Source: Acuticoccus mangrovi
Lineage (GTDB): Bacteria > Pseudomonadota > Alphaproteobacteria > Rhizobiales > Amorphaceae
Length of the DNA stretch: 64,000 nucleotides
Direction of reading: 5' to 3'
Assembly: GCF_016411865.1 (NCBI RefSeq)
Contig: NZ_JAEKJA010000001.1
Span: 372,001-436,000, forward strand
Shown here: positions 27,506-37,237 of the stretch, in pieces
How positions within the stretch are numbered: position 1 is the stretch's first letter
Layout of the letters: every line of letters begins with the position of its first letter
Program-made: the position numbers and the translations under genes
The notes under the pieces: model-generated
Databases searched by the model: none
Seen by the model: only the letters and a program-made list of their open reading frames with translations
What the model was told of the DNA's origin: nothing

Positions 27506-29118
27506 GGGGGGTCGTCGTCGCCCGGATCGTCGCGGTTGAAGTCGGCGCGGGCGTCGGCCTCGGCGAGGCGCTGGCCGGCGAGCTGGGTGGCCGCCACGGT
27601 GTCGAGCTTGCCGGTGCCGAGGAGGGGGACCGCATCGACCTCCAGGATGCGATAGGGCACGAAGCGGTCGGGGAGGCCTTCGGCGCGGATCCTGGCGAGG
27701 AGCTTCGCGGGGTCCGGGTTCTTCTCTTCGGTGAGGAGGATGATCGCCTCGCCCTTCGGACCCACGGGAATTGCCGCGGCGGCGTGGAGGGAGTCCGGCC
27801 ACACCTGGCCGGCGATGTTCTCCACCATCACCAGCGAGGTCATTTCGCCACCGATCTTGGCGAACCGCTTCAGACGGCCCCGGATCGCGAGGTAGCCGTC
27901 TTCGAAGGCGACGATGTCGCCGGTGTCGTGCCAGCCGTCCGGAGGCTTTCGGATCCGGCCGTCGGGCTGAAGGTAGCCCTCCATCACGTTGGGGCCGCGT
28001 ACCTTGAGACGCCAGCCGTCGGAGAGGCCGGGCACCGGTTCGAGCTGGGCGGCGATCCCGTGGAGGAGGCGCCCCACGGTGCCGTCGCGGATGTCGTCGG
28101 GATGGTTGACGGCGAGGACGGGGCTCGTCTCGGTGACGCCGTAGCCCTCCACCACCTCGAAGCCGAAGCGCGAGCGCACGAGATCGCGCGTCTCGGTCCG
28201 CACCCGCTCCGCGCCGCACACGGCGAAGTGGAGCGAGGAGAGGCTCCCCGGATCGCCGGCCCGGGCGTACTGGCGCAGGAAGGTGTCGGTGGCGAGGAGC
28301 ACGTTGGGCTTCGTCTCGGCGATGCGCTTGGCGACCTCCTTGGCGCGTAGCGGCGAGGGGTGGAGCACCAGCTTGCGGCCGAGAACGAGGGGCAGGATCA
28401 TCCCCGGGACGAGGCCGTAGGAGTGGAAGACGGGGAGCGGGTTGAAGAACACCTGCGCCCGCTCCAGCGGCAATCCCGCCTCCACCTGGGCGATGTTGGC
28501 GAGGATGTTGCGGTGGCTGAGGACCACCCCCTTGGGGTCGCCCTCGGCGCCTGAGGTGAAGATGATGGCCGCGGTCTCGCTCGCCTCCCTCCGCGGCAGG
28601 AGGCCGGCGGGAGCGGCGGCGACGGCGAAGGCCTTGTCGCGTAGCCGCACCCGTTCGCGCAGCGATTCGAGGGCGAACACCGGCGCCGCCGCCGAGAGGG
28701 CCCCGACGAGGGTTTCGAGCTGGGCGACCTGCACGAAGCGGTCGGCGGTGAGGATCGCCCCGACATTGGCGAGCCGGCAGGCGCCGAGGAGGGTGCGTCG
28801 TCCGGCGGTGAAGTTGAGCATCGCCGGAATGCGGCCGGCGGCGAGCACGGCGAAGTAGGCGACCACCGCCGCGACGCTCGAGGGCAGCATGATCGCCACC
28901 ACCTCGCCCCGCGTCTCGCGGCGGATGACGCGGGAGAGGGCGCTGACGGCGCGGATCAGCCCGGTATAGGTCAGCGTGCGCCGGTCGCCGTCCTCCACGG
29001 CGACGACGGGGCCGCCGTGCGTGCGGGCGGCGAGGAGCAGCGCGCTGAGCACCGACAGATCCGCCTTGCGCTCGATGTCTGCCGCCTGCGGGCCGTCGGC
29101 CCGGGGCGGCAGTTCCAT
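27484..29118 (-). CDS. AMP-dependent acyl-CoA/acyl-ACP synthetase (Aas-like)
   Basis: 544 residues from ATG 29118 (GGAG 5 bases upstream); the frame is open further upstream but there overlaps the dioxygenase gene. Activates a carboxylic acid as acyl-AMP. The P-loop 'IFTSGAEGDPKGVVLSH', 'GYGVTETSPVLAVN', 'WHDTGDIVAFEDGYLAIRG' and C-terminal 'GTGKLD' Lys are present. The sequence resembles the synthetase half of Aas (2-acyl-glycerophosphoethanolamine acyltransferase) without the acyltransferase half. It lies 41 bases downstream of the phytanoyl-CoA dioxygenase-like gene, suggesting a two-gene lipid or acyl-modifying unit. Confidence 0.8.
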   Translation of the reverse strand: MELPPRADGPQAADIERKADLSVLSALLLAARTHGGPVVAVEDGDRRTLTYTGLIRAVSALSRVIRRETRGEVVAIMLPSSVAAVVAYFAVLAAGRIPAMLNFTAGRRTLLGACRLANVGAILTADRFVQVAQLETLVGALSAAAPVFALESLRERVRLRDKAFAVAAAPAGLLPRREASETAAIIFTSGAEGDPKGVVLSHRNILANIAQVEAGLPLERAQVFFNPLPVFHSYGLVPGMILPLVLGRKLVLHPSPLRAKEVAKRIAETKPNVLLATDTFLRQYARAGDPGSLSSLHFAVCGAERVRTETRDLVRSRFGFEVVEGYGVTETSPVLAVNHPDDIRDGTVGRLLHGIAAQLEPVPGLSDGWRLKVRGPNVMEGYLQPDGRIRKPPDGWHDTGDIVAFEDGYLAIRGRLKRFAKIGGEMTSLVMVENIAGQVWPDSLHAAAAIPVGPKGEAIILLTEEKNPDPAKLLARIRAEGLPDRFVPYRILEVDAVPLLGTGKLDTVAATQLAGQRLAEADARADFNRDDPGDDDPPQTTSSA

Positions 29119-29159
29119 GGGCTCCAATGAGCCTGCGGCCGGTCCTATGTCCGGCACCG

Positions 29160-29987
29160 TCACGCGCGAAACTGCGTCTTGTCCGTGCCCGAGTAGAGCG
29201 CGGCAACCTGCGCAGCCATGGAGTGCTCGTGAGCGGCGATGGCCGCCGGATCGAGATCGGCGACGGGGGACGGCTCGTGCTCGAAATGGCCGTAGGCATC
29301 CCTGCCGCGCACTAGCATGGCGCAGTCCTTGGACTTCAACTGCGCGAGCCGCGTCGGGATGTAGCGCAGGGCGAAGCCGATGCGCCGATCGGCCGAGCGG
29401 TTGGGCTTCGACCCGTGCACCAGGAGCACGTGGTGGAGGCTCATCTCGCCCGCCTCGAGCGGCACGTCGACGCCTTCGTCTTCCGGCACGTCCACGGCGA
29501 TCTCCTGGCCGCGGGAGAGGAGGTTGTCGTCGTGGAAGGTGTCCTTGTGCTCGATCTGCGACTTGGTGTGGCTCTGCGGCCAGAAGCGCATGGCGCCCGA
29601 TTCGACCGGGGCGTCGGCGAGGGCGACCCAGGCGGTGACGACGTCGGATCCGTCGAGCCCCCAATACGTCGCGTCCTGGTGCCAGGAGACGTAGGACGTC
29701 GTGCCGGGCTCCTTGATGAAGAAGGACGACGCCCACAGGAGGATGTCGGGTCCGAGGATGCTCTCGACCGCGTCGAGGATCGCCGGCGTGCGGGCGATCT
29801 CGTTGGCCCAGGTGAAGAGCAGGTGCGTCTTGTGGCGCAGATTGCCGGCGATGGGGCCGCCATTTTGAGCCTCGTACGCTTCGAGCGCGTGGCGGTAGTG
29901 AGCGGCGTCCGCGCGAGACATGACGCGTAGCGGAAACAGGTAGCCATCGCGCCAGAAGCTGTCGATCGCGATCTGATCGAGTGCCAT
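29160..29987 (-). CDS. Phytanoyl-CoA dioxygenase family protein
   Basis: 275 residues from ATG 29987 (GGGAGG 7 bases upstream). A 2-oxoglutarate, Fe(II)-dependent hydroxylase fold: the metal ligands are His and Asp in 'VSWHQDATYWG' and a distal His in 'LLVHGSKPNRSADRR', whose Arg would bind 2-oxoglutarate. The family hydroxylates acyl-CoAs, amino acids (for example ectoine) and natural products, so the substrate is open. It is paired with an acyl ligase gene just downstream. Confidence 0.8.
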   Translation of the reverse strand: MALDQIAIDSFWRDGYLFPLRVMSRADAAHYRHALEAYEAQNGGPIAGNLRHKTHLLFTWANEIARTPAILDAVESILGPDILLWASSFFIKEPGTTSYVSWHQDATYWGLDGSDVVTAWVALADAPVESGAMRFWPQSHTKSQIEHKDTFHDDNLLSRGQEIAVDVPEDEGVDVPLEAGEMSLHHVLLVHGSKPNRSADRRIGFALRYIPTRLAQLKSKDCAMLVRGRDAYGHFEHEPSPVADLDPAAIAAHEHSMAAQVAALYSGTDKTQFRA

Positions 29988-30124
29988 CGTGAAACCTCCC
30001 GGTGTTTTTCTTGTGATGGTGGAGGCTTGCCGAACTCCGCGCAACACCAGATTGCCGAGGCGGTCATGGTAAGGCCGGTTCGTGAAATTGAGCAATCGGC
30101 GCCCCGGTCAGCGGGGCGCCGCCG

Positions 30125-33100
30125 CTATGCATTTCCGGGTGCGGCTTCGTCGTGGCGAGGGGCGCCGATGTGGCCGAGTTCGTCGGCGATGGCCTTTTCG
30201 ATGGCCGAGCGCGGCTTGGTGAAGCGGGCGAGGAGGTCGTAGAGCACCGGGGTGAGGAAGAGGGTGAGGGCGCTCGACAGGAGCAGCCCGCCCACGATGA
30301 CGGTGCCGATGGCGATGCGGCTTTCCGCCCCCGCACCCGAGGCGAGCACCAGCGGCACGGCGCCGAGCACGGTGGACACCACCGTCATCGCGATGGGGCG
30401 CAGGCGCAGGACGGTGGCTTCGACCACGGCATCGCGCACGCTCCGCCCCTCGTCGCGCAGCTGATTGGCGAACTCCACGATGAGGATGCCGTTCTTCGCC
30501 ATCAGCCCGATGAGGAGGATGATGCCGATCTGGCTGTAGATGTTGAGCGTGAGGCCGGCGGCGGCCAGCGAGAACACCGCGCCCGCGACCCCCAAGGGCA
30601 CGGTGAGCATGATCACGAACGGGTGGACGAAACTCTCGAACTGGGCCGCGAGCACCAGGAAGACGATGAGGAGGGCGAGGCCGAAGGTGGTCGCGACGCC
30701 GCTCGAGGTCTCGCGGAACTGCTGGGACTGGCCGGCGAGGCTGATGCGCGCCTCGGCGGGGAGGGAGGCGCGCGCCGCCCCTTCCAGGAACTCGATCGCC
30801 TGGCCGAGGGTCGCCCCGTCCGCCAGCGAGCCCTGGATGGTGATCGAGGGGAGGCGGTTGTAGCGCCGCAGCGACGCGGCGGCCGCCGTCGGCTTCACCG
30901 TGACGAGGGCGCTGAGCGGCACCAGCGTCTCCCCGTCGGCGGCGCGCACGAAGATGAAGTCGATGTCGGACGGGGAGGCGCGGTCGTCGCTCGCCGCCTG
31001 CATCAGCACCGGATACTCGCGGCCGCGGTCGACATATTTGGTCACCTCGCGCGAGGCGAGCAGGGTCTGGAGAGTGCCGGCGATGGTCTCGACGCTGATG
31101 CCGAGATCGTCGGCCCGCTCGCGGTCGAGGGTGACGTCGAGCTGGGGCTGGTTCTCCTCGTAGTCCATCTCGACGTTGGAGAGGAGGTCGGAGCCTTCGG
31201 CGATGGCGAGGAGATCGTTGGCCCAGCTCTTCACGCTCTCGAAGTCGGGTCCGCTGACGACGACCTGCACCGGGTTGCGGCTGCCCCTGAGGCCGAGGCC
31301 GGCGGGGGAGAGGGGGAAGCCGCGGGCGGCGGTGACGGTGCGCATCTTCGGCCCCATCGCGGCGATGATGGCGCGGTGGTCCATCTCGCGCTTGTCCCAG
31401 TCGGCGAGGCGCAGCACCACGAAGGAGCGGTTGGGCCGCCCCCAGCTCCCGGAGTAGGTGAAGATGGTCTCCACCACGCCCTCCTGCCGCAGCGGTTCGG
31501 CGATCGCCTCCACCTGCTGCGCCGCCGAATCGGTGAATCCCACCGTGCTTCCCTCCGGCGCCGTCAGCGGCACGAACACGACGCCGCGATCCTCGCTCGG
31601 CGTCAGCTCCTGCGGGATGTTCACGTAGACCACGGCGCCGAGGGCGGCGATGCCTCCGGCGAGGCCGATCACGATGAGCGGCATTCCCACCGCCGCGTTG
31701 AGGATGCGGCGGAAGCCCCCGAGCACGCGGCCCTCACCGCCGGCGCCCACCCCGTCGCGATTGGTGAGCACCTTGGAGGCGAGCGCCGGACAGGCGCTGA
31801 GGGCGACGAAGGTGGAGATCGCGACGGCGCTCGCCATGACGAAGCCGAACTCGGTGAAGAGGCGCCCCACCTGGCCGTCGAGGAAGGAGAGGGGGATGAA
31901 CACGGCGATGAGGGTGAGCGAGGTGGCGATGACGGCGAAGGTCACCTGCCGCGAGCCGAGCACGCTCGCGACGAGGACGCTTTCGCCGAGATCGAGGCGG
32001 CGTTGGATGTTCTCCAGCACGACGATGGCGTCGTCCACCACCAGGCCGATGGCGAGGAGGAGGGCGAGCAGGGTCAAGACGTTGATCGAAAAGCCCATGG
32101 CGCCGATCAGCACGAAGGTGCCGACCAGCGCGACGGGAATGGTGATCGCGGGAATGAGCGTCGCCCGCCAGGAGCGCAGGAAGGCGAGGATGACGAGCAT
32201 GACGAGGATCAGCGACATGCCGAGGGCGATCACCACCTCGCGGATCGAGGCGGCGACGAAGATCGCGTCGTCGGAGCCGACCTCGATCGCCATGCCCTGC
32301 GGCAGGCCCGGCGTGAGCGCTTCGATCTCCGCCCGCACGCCGTTGGAGATGGCGATGGTGTTCGACTGGCTCTGGCGCACCACCGCAAGGCCCACCGCCG
32401 CCACGCCGTTGTTGCGCACGATGGTGGTGTCGTCGGCGACGCCGGCGACGATCCGGGCGACGTCGGAAAGGCGGATCGGGTAGCCGGCGACGCGGTCGAT
32501 GACGACGTTGCGGAACGCCTCCACCGTCGGCAGGCGGCTGTTGAGGCGCACCATGAGCTGGCGGGAGGTCGATTCGATCTCGCCGGCGGGCAGCTCCACG
32601 TTGGCCCGCTGCAGCGCCTGCTGGATGTCGGTGACGGTGAGGTTGCGCGCCGCCATCGCCCGGCGGTCGAGCCAGATGCGCACCGCATAGGGGCGGTCGC
32701 CATAGAGGTCGATGGAGGCGACGCCGGGGACGGTCGCGAGGCGGTCGACGACGTAGCGGTCGACATAGTCGGTGATCTCGGCCGGGGTCATCCGGCTCGA
32801 GGTCACGGCGAGACGCATCACGGGGTCGCCGTCGGCGTCGCTCTTGACCACCTGCGGCTCGTCGACGTCGTCCGGAAGCTCGGCGCGGACGCGGGCGACG
32901 GCGTCGCGCACGTCGTTGGCGGCCTCGTCGATGTTGCGGCCCACCTCGAACTCGACGGTGATCGAGCTGCGGCCGCGCTGGCTCGAGGAAGACAGCGTCT
33001 TCACGCCGGAAATGCCGGCGATGGAGCCCTCCAGGATCTCGGTGATGTCGGTGTCGACGATCTCGGGGGCAGCGCCGGTGTAGGTGGTGCGCACCGTGAC

Positions 33101-33229
33101 GACGGCGGTGTCGATGTCCGGAAGCTCGCGGATCGGCAGCCGCAGCAGGGCGCCGATGCCGAAGACGATGATGAGAAGGCTCGCGACAGCGGCGAGCACC
33201 GGCCGGCGGATCGAGAGGTCGGACAACAT
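30125..33229 (-). CDS. RND efflux transporter, HAE1 (AcrB/MexB-like) family
   Basis: 1034 residues, normal length. The N-terminus 'LSDLSIRRPVLAAVAS' and paired large periplasmic loops fit an inner-membrane proton-driven pump. The proton-relay pair is in 'LAIGLVVDDAIVVLENI' in helix 4. The C-terminal half repeats the fold with 'GLMAKNGILIVEFANQ'. Twelve membrane helices are expected. It is translated just after its adaptor (ATG and TGA share one base). No outer-membrane factor or local regulator gene is adjacent, so an unlinked TolC-like protein is required. Substrate unknown. Confidence 0.9.
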   Translation of the reverse strand: MLSDLSIRRPVLAAVASLLIIVFGIGALLRLPIRELPDIDTAVVTVRTTYTGAAPEIVDTDITEILEGSIAGISGVKTLSSSSQRGRSSITVEFEVGRNIDEAANDVRDAVARVRAELPDDVDEPQVVKSDADGDPVMRLAVTSSRMTPAEITDYVDRYVVDRLATVPGVASIDLYGDRPYAVRIWLDRRAMAARNLTVTDIQQALQRANVELPAGEIESTSRQLMVRLNSRLPTVEAFRNVVIDRVAGYPIRLSDVARIVAGVADDTTIVRNNGVAAVGLAVVRQSQSNTIAISNGVRAEIEALTPGLPQGMAIEVGSDDAIFVAASIREVVIALGMSLILVMLVILAFLRSWRATLIPAITIPVALVGTFVLIGAMGFSINVLTLLALLLAIGLVVDDAIVVLENIQRRLDLGESVLVASVLGSRQVTFAVIATSLTLIAVFIPLSFLDGQVGRLFTEFGFVMASAVAISTFVALSACPALASKVLTNRDGVGAGGEGRVLGGFRRILNAAVGMPLIVIGLAGGIAALGAVVYVNIPQELTPSEDRGVVFVPLTAPEGSTVGFTDSAAQQVEAIAEPLRQEGVVETIFTYSGSWGRPNRSFVVLRLADWDKREMDHRAIIAAMGPKMRTVTAARGFPLSPAGLGLRGSRNPVQVVVSGPDFESVKSWANDLLAIAEGSDLLSNVEMDYEENQPQLDVTLDRERADDLGISVETIAGTLQTLLASREVTKYVDRGREYPVLMQAASDDRASPSDIDFIFVRAADGETLVPLSALVTVKPTAAAASLRRYNRLPSITIQGSLADGATLGQAIEFLEGAARASLPAEARISLAGQSQQFRETSSGVATTFGLALLIVFLVLAAQFESFVHPFVIMLTVPLGVAGAVFSLAAAGLTLNIYSQIGIILLIGLMAKNGILIVEFANQLRDEGRSVRDAVVEATVLRLRPIAMTVVSTVLGAVPLVLASGAGAESRIAIGTVIVGGLLLSSALTLFLTPVLYDLLARFTKPRSAIEKAIADELGHIGAPRHDEAAPGNA

Positions 33230-34446
33230 CAGCTGCGGCTCCGGCCCCTCGTGGGGGCGGTGGTTGCGCCGCCGGTGTCGGTCAGGGGACCGGCTGCCTG
33301 CGGCGTCTCGGTGGCGGCCTGCTCCGTGGCGGGAAGCGCCGGCGCCTTCGACTGCGGCGATGTCTGCGGGCCAACGGTCTTGAGCACGGTGACGCCGGCA
33401 CCGTCGCGCACCGACTGGATGCCTCGCGTCACCACCTCGTCGCCGGCGGCGATCCCGTCGACGATCTCGATGAGGCCGTTGCGGCGCAGCCCGGTCTCGA
33501 CCGGCCGGCGGTCGGCCTTGCCGTCGACCACCACGAACACGAAGGGCTCGCCGCCCTCCACCGCCAGAGCCTCCTCGGGCACCACGATCCCCTGGCGGTC
33601 GGCGAGCTCCAGATCGAGGCGCATGAACATGCCGACCGGGAGCGCGCGGTCGGCGTTGGGCACGCGGGCGCGCACGCGGAAGGCGCGGGAGGCCGAATCG
33701 ACCCGGCTGTCGACGGCGACGACGGTGCCGGTGAAGGTGCGGTCGGCGAAGGCCGCACTCGTCGCCGCCACGCGCTGGCCCTCGTGGATCTGGCCGTAGA
33801 CGGTCTCGGGAAGGCTGAACTCGATCTCCACCTTGGAGAGGTCGTCGAGGGTGGCGAGGACGGTGGAGGTGTCGACGCGCGCGCCGAGGTCCACCCGGCG
33901 GATGCCGAGGACGCCGGAGAAGGGGGCGCGCACGGTGCGATCCTCGAAGCGGCGGCGGGCGCGGTTGACGGCGGCGGCGGCGACGGCGCGCTCGGAGCGG
34001 ACCTGCTCGAGGGTCGCCGTGCTGACGGTGCTGGCGTTGGAGCGCATCAGCGTGTTGGAGCGGGCGAGGCGGCTGTCGCGCTCGGTGAGGAGGGCTTCGG
34101 CCTCCTCCAACGTCGATTCCTCGATCTCCGAATCGAGCCGGGCGAGCACGGCTCCCTCACCGACCTCCGCCCCGGGCTCGATGTTGAGCTCCACGAGGCG
34201 CCCCTCGGCGAGGGGCACGATGTCGACCGACTGCAGGGCCCGCGTGGTGCCGACCGCTTCGACGCGCTCCACGAGCGTGCGGGTCTCGGCGAGGGCGGTT
34301 TCGACGGTTGTCGTGCGGGGGCGGGACGGGCTCCTGCCGCCGCCGGTGTCGGCGGCTCGGTTCACATGGTCCTGGTAGAGGGTGTACCCCCCGCCGGCGA
34401 GGGCGGCGAGCGCCATGAGCACTACGATCTGTCGTCCGATATACAT
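33229..34446 (-). CDS. RND efflux periplasmic adaptor subunit
   Basis: 405 residues from ATG 34446 (GGGAG 5-6 bases upstream). Residues 5-25 form a membrane or signal segment. The lipoyl/barrel-sandwich half-motifs 'GRLVELNIEPGAEVGEGAVLARLD' (spread over two strands) and 'APFSGVLGIRRVDLGARVD' flank a coiled-coil hairpin (about residues 110-160). A beta-barrel and membrane-proximal domain follow. It bridges the RND pump to an outer-membrane channel. The C-terminal 40 residues are Pro/Ala/Thr-rich. Confidence 0.88.
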   Translation of the reverse strand: MYIGRQIVVLMALAALAGGGYTLYQDHVNRAADTGGGRSPSRPRTTTVETALAETRTLVERVEAVGTTRALQSVDIVPLAEGRLVELNIEPGAEVGEGAVLARLDSEIEESTLEEAEALLTERDSRLARSNTLMRSNASTVSTATLEQVRSERAVAAAAVNRARRRFEDRTVRAPFSGVLGIRRVDLGARVDTSTVLATLDDLSKVEIEFSLPETVYGQIHEGQRVAATSAAFADRTFTGTVVAVDSRVDSASRAFRVRARVPNADRALPVGMFMRLDLELADRQGIVVPEEALAVEGGEPFVFVVVDGKADRRPVETGLRRNGLIEIVDGIAAGDEVVTRGIQSVRDGAGVTVLKTVGPQTSPQSKAPALPATEQAATETPQAAGPLTDTGGATTAPTRGRSRS

Positions 34447-34970
34447 ATTTTCTCCCGAGCCCCGGTCTCCGCACGCCGCCGGCGCTCCGACGGGATGACT
34501 ATTCGGGGATCCGCGCACCGAATCAATCGCGATCTGCGCAGAGAAGCGCGACTTTTGCTCGCGCTCCGAAGAATCCGACCATCCGAGTTCTCGGATTGCA
34601 GAGTCGGTTCGAGTTGAAAGGACAATTCAAGATCGTGTGAGGTCGAGAATTATTTGTATCACCCGATCAACTGCGAGGAAAATGGGCACACGTTGCCGTC
34701 CGAAAGGGCCGTTCATCGGGAATCCGCGGTGACGGCGCCGGGTCCCGCGACGATCATCGCCGACGATCCTGGTGGGGAGCCGACGTCGCCCGATCGCCCC
34801 GAGAGAGGCACGAGTTTGATCAAGTCGTAAGTATAGATTCGAATAGATCTAATTATAGACTGAAACATGCGACAGAAAATTGATTGACTCGCTCAGTCAA
34901 GTTTAAGACATCCTCGCGCCCAAGGGTGGAGCTATGGGCGCGCCCGATCATCCGATCCGGGAGCGAGGGT
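34447..34970. other. 524-base divergent intergenic region with AT-rich core
   Basis: This separates the RND adaptor (minus) from the peptide-binding protein (plus). 34820-34900 is AT-rich, with TAGAT-N8-ATCTA (34834-34851) and the TTGACT/AGTCAA palindrome annotated separately. It must hold both promoters. No gene is supportable in it. Confidence 0.5.
34884..34900. promoter_or_regulatory. 17-bp palindrome, possible TetR-type operator
   Basis: TTGACT (34884-34889) and AGTCAA (34895-34900) form a perfect inverted repeat with a 5-base spacer. The TTGACT also resembles a -35 box. It lies 70 bases before the binding-protein start. No TetR gene is in the window, so the regulator would be encoded elsewhere. 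Confidence 0.4.
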
Positions 34971-36794
34971 ATGGGGCGCACGACGGCAGCGCGGACGACG
35001 ACGGCGGCAGGGAGCGGCTTCGGCCTCACTCGGCGCCGCGTTCTGGCGCTCGCCGGCGCGGCCGGAGCGCTCCCCTTCGGCGGGCGCCTCGCCGCCGCGG
35101 TCGGCGCCGAGTGGCAGGTGCCGGGCTTCTCCCCCATCGGCGACGTGCGCTACGGTCCCGGCTTCGCCCACTTCGACTACGTGAACCCCGACGCACCGAA
35201 GGGGGGGCGGCTGCGTCTCACCCGCATCGGCGCGTTCGAGGACACCGAAACGCTGACCTATCCGGCCCGCGCGCCCTCCGACCTGCGGCTGATCTATGAT
35301 CACCTCATCGTGGCGAGCGACGACGAGGTGGCGAGCTACTACGGCCTCCTCGCCGACGGGCTCGAAGTCTCCGACGACTACGGCGAGATCGTCTTCCACC
35401 TCCATGGCGACGCGCGCTGGCATGACGGCCAGGCCGTTTCGGCGGCCGATGTGGTGTTCACCCTCGAGACGCTGAAGGCGAAGGGGGCGCCGTTCTACCG
35501 TCAGGCCTTTCGGCCGCTTTCGGTGGAGGCGGTCGATGCGCGGACGGTGGTGGTGCGCAACGCGCGGACCGGCGATCGCGACGTCATGCGCCGCCTCGCG
35601 ACGATCCCGATCCACGCCGAGCACGCCTATCGGGACGGCTCGCCCGCCGCGCCGCTGGGATCGGGCCCCTATCGCATGGCCACCGTAGAGGCGCCGCGCC
35701 TCCTGGTGCTCGAGCGCGCCGCCGACTACTGGGCGGCCGAGCATCCGGTGAACCGGGGGCGGTGGAATTTCGATCGGATCGAGATCGACTATTATCGCGA
35801 TGCCAACGTGGCGCTCGAAGCCTTCAAGGCCGACGAGGCGGACGTGCGCGAGGAGGACAGCCCGACCCGGTGGAGCGAGGCCTATCCGGAGGCCGCGCTC
35901 TCGTCCGGCGCGATGCGGCGGCAGGCCTCGCCGACGCTCTCGGTCGGCGCCCTCAACGGGCTCGTCGCCAACCTGCGCCGACCCCTGACGGCGGACCGTC
36001 GGGTGCGGCTGGCGCTGGCGCTCGCCTACGACTTCGGCGAGGCGAACCGGCTGCTCTTCCACGGCGCCTACAAGCCTCTTCAGAGCGTCTTCGCCGGCAC
36101 GCCTCTGGCCGCCGAGGGCGTCGCGGGGGAGGGCGAGCGCGCGCTCCTCGGGGCGGACGTCGATGCCGCGACGCTTGCCGATCCCGATCCCTTCGCGGGC
36201 CTGCCGGCGCCCGGCTCGCGGGAGGCGCTCGCCTATGCCTCCCGCCTCCTCGACGAGGCGGGCTACCCGGTCGTCGACGGCGTCCGGCGCGACGCGGCCG
36301 GCGCGCCGATGCGGCTCGAAGTGCTGCTGATGACGCCGAACTTCGAGAAGCCGACGGCCTGGCTGTCGCGTGCGGCGCGGCGCCTCGGCGTGGAGCTCGT
36401 GGAGACGCGCACCGATCCCGCGACGGCCTCCCGCCGCATGCTCGGCAAGGACTTCGACCTCGCGGGCCTCACCTGGACGCCGGCCCGACTGCCCGGCACC
36501 GCGGAGCGGCTCCTGTGGCACAGCGCCCTCGCCGACATGCCGAATTCCTATGCCCTCGCCGGGCTGCACGATCCGGCCGTCGACCGCACCATCGAAGCGC
36601 TGGAGCAGGCGGCCGATCCCGATGCGCTCGCCGTCGCCGGCCGCGCCTTCGACCGCGCCTTCCGTCACACCCTCGCCCTGATCCCGCTGTGGCGCGACGA
36701 CGAGGTGCGGACCGCCTGGTGGGACCGGTTCAGCCGTCCCGCCGCGGAGGAGGACGGCTTTCCACCCTCGCCGATCGACCGTTGGTGGGCATGA
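34971..36794 (+). CDS. Peptide-type ABC substrate-binding protein (family 5, YejA-like)
   Basis: 607 residues from ATG 34971, with GAGCGAGGG just upstream. Residues 18-45 are a probable Tat signal ('LTRRRVLALAGAAGALPFGG'). The mature protein has the family 5 signature around 'FHLHGDARWHDGQAVSAADV' and 'HFDYVNPDAPKGGRLR', the latter typical of YejA-type oligopeptide or microcin C binding proteins. No permease or ATPase gene is adjacent, so it is an orphan here. It lies 64 bases before the haem monooxygenase gene, so read-through into the haem locus is possible. Confidence 0.85.
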   Translation: MGRTTAARTTTAAGSGFGLTRRRVLALAGAAGALPFGGRLAAAVGAEWQVPGFSPIGDVRYGPGFAHFDYVNPDAPKGGRLRLTRIGAFEDTETLTYPARAPSDLRLIYDHLIVASDDEVASYYGLLADGLEVSDDYGEIVFHLHGDARWHDGQAVSAADVVFTLETLKAKGAPFYRQAFRPLSVEAVDARTVVVRNARTGDRDVMRRLATIPIHAEHAYRDGSPAAPLGSGPYRMATVEAPRLLVLERAADYWAAEHPVNRGRWNFDRIEIDYYRDANVALEAFKADEADVREEDSPTRWSEAYPEAALSSGAMRRQASPTLSVGALNGLVANLRRPLTADRRVRLALALAYDFGEANRLLFHGAYKPLQSVFAGTPLAAEGVAGEGERALLGADVDAATLADPDPFAGLPAPGSREALAYASRLLDEAGYPVVDGVRRDAAGAPMRLEVLLMTPNFEKPTAWLSRAARRLGVELVETRTDPATASRRMLGKDFDLAGLTWTPARLPGTAERLLWHSALADMPNSYALAGLHDPAVDRTIEALEQAADPDALAVAGRAFDRAFRHTLALIPLWRDDEVRTAWWDRFSRPAAEEDGFPPSPIDRWWA

Positions 36795-36858
36795 CAGATC
36801 CGACCGACGGGCCGTTCGCCCGCTTCTGCCGTTTTGCCAATCCTAAGGAGAGTTGTTG

Positions 36859-37191
36859 ATGTTCATCGCGATGAACCGGTTCCGCGTGCGCAAGGGAGCC
36901 GAAGCGGAATTCGAGGCGGTCTGGCTCGATCGCGACGTCAAGCTGCGCAAGGAGCCCGGCTTCGTGGAGTTCCACATGCTGCGGGGTCCCGAGGCCGACG
37001 ACCATCGCCTCTACGTGTCCCACACCATCTGGGCGAGCCAGGAGGATTTCGTCGCCTGGACGAAGGGGGAGGCCTTCCGCGAGGCCCACAAGGGCGCCGG
37101 CTCCCGTGCGAGCCTCTACATCGGCGGCCCCCAGTTCGAAGGCTTCGAGGTCATCCAGACGGTGGGGCAAGAGGCCGAAGCCGTCGCGTAA
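36859..37191 (+). CDS. IsdG/HmuD-type haem-degrading monooxygenase
   Basis: 110 residues from ATG 36859 with TAAGGAG 8 bases upstream. A dimeric ABM-fold protein. The Asn-Trp-His triad of the IsdG family is present at equivalent spacing: Asn6 ('MFIAMNRF'), Trp67 and His77 ('FVAWTKGEAFREAHKGAG'). IsdG-family enzymes open the haem ring in the cytoplasm to release iron. It is the first gene of a haem block, 254 bases upstream of the HasA-like gene with an Irr-box-like site between. It could instead be another ABM protein, but the triad and context argue for haem. Confidence 0.82.
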   Translation: MFIAMNRFRVRKGAEAEFEAVWLDRDVKLRKEPGFVEFHMLRGPEADDHRLYVSHTIWASQEDFVAWTKGEAFREAHKGAGSRASLYIGGPQFEGFEVIQTVGQEAEAVA

Positions 37192-37237
37192 GACACAGTC
37201 GTCGCCTGCCGGTGTGGTGGGCGACGACCTCTCTTCG

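Noticed and set aside
30152-33799. 1215-codon open frame on the plus strand
   Set aside because: Antisense to the RND pump and adaptor genes, which show clear family motifs. The plus-strand product is repetitive Gly/Asp/His/Arg.
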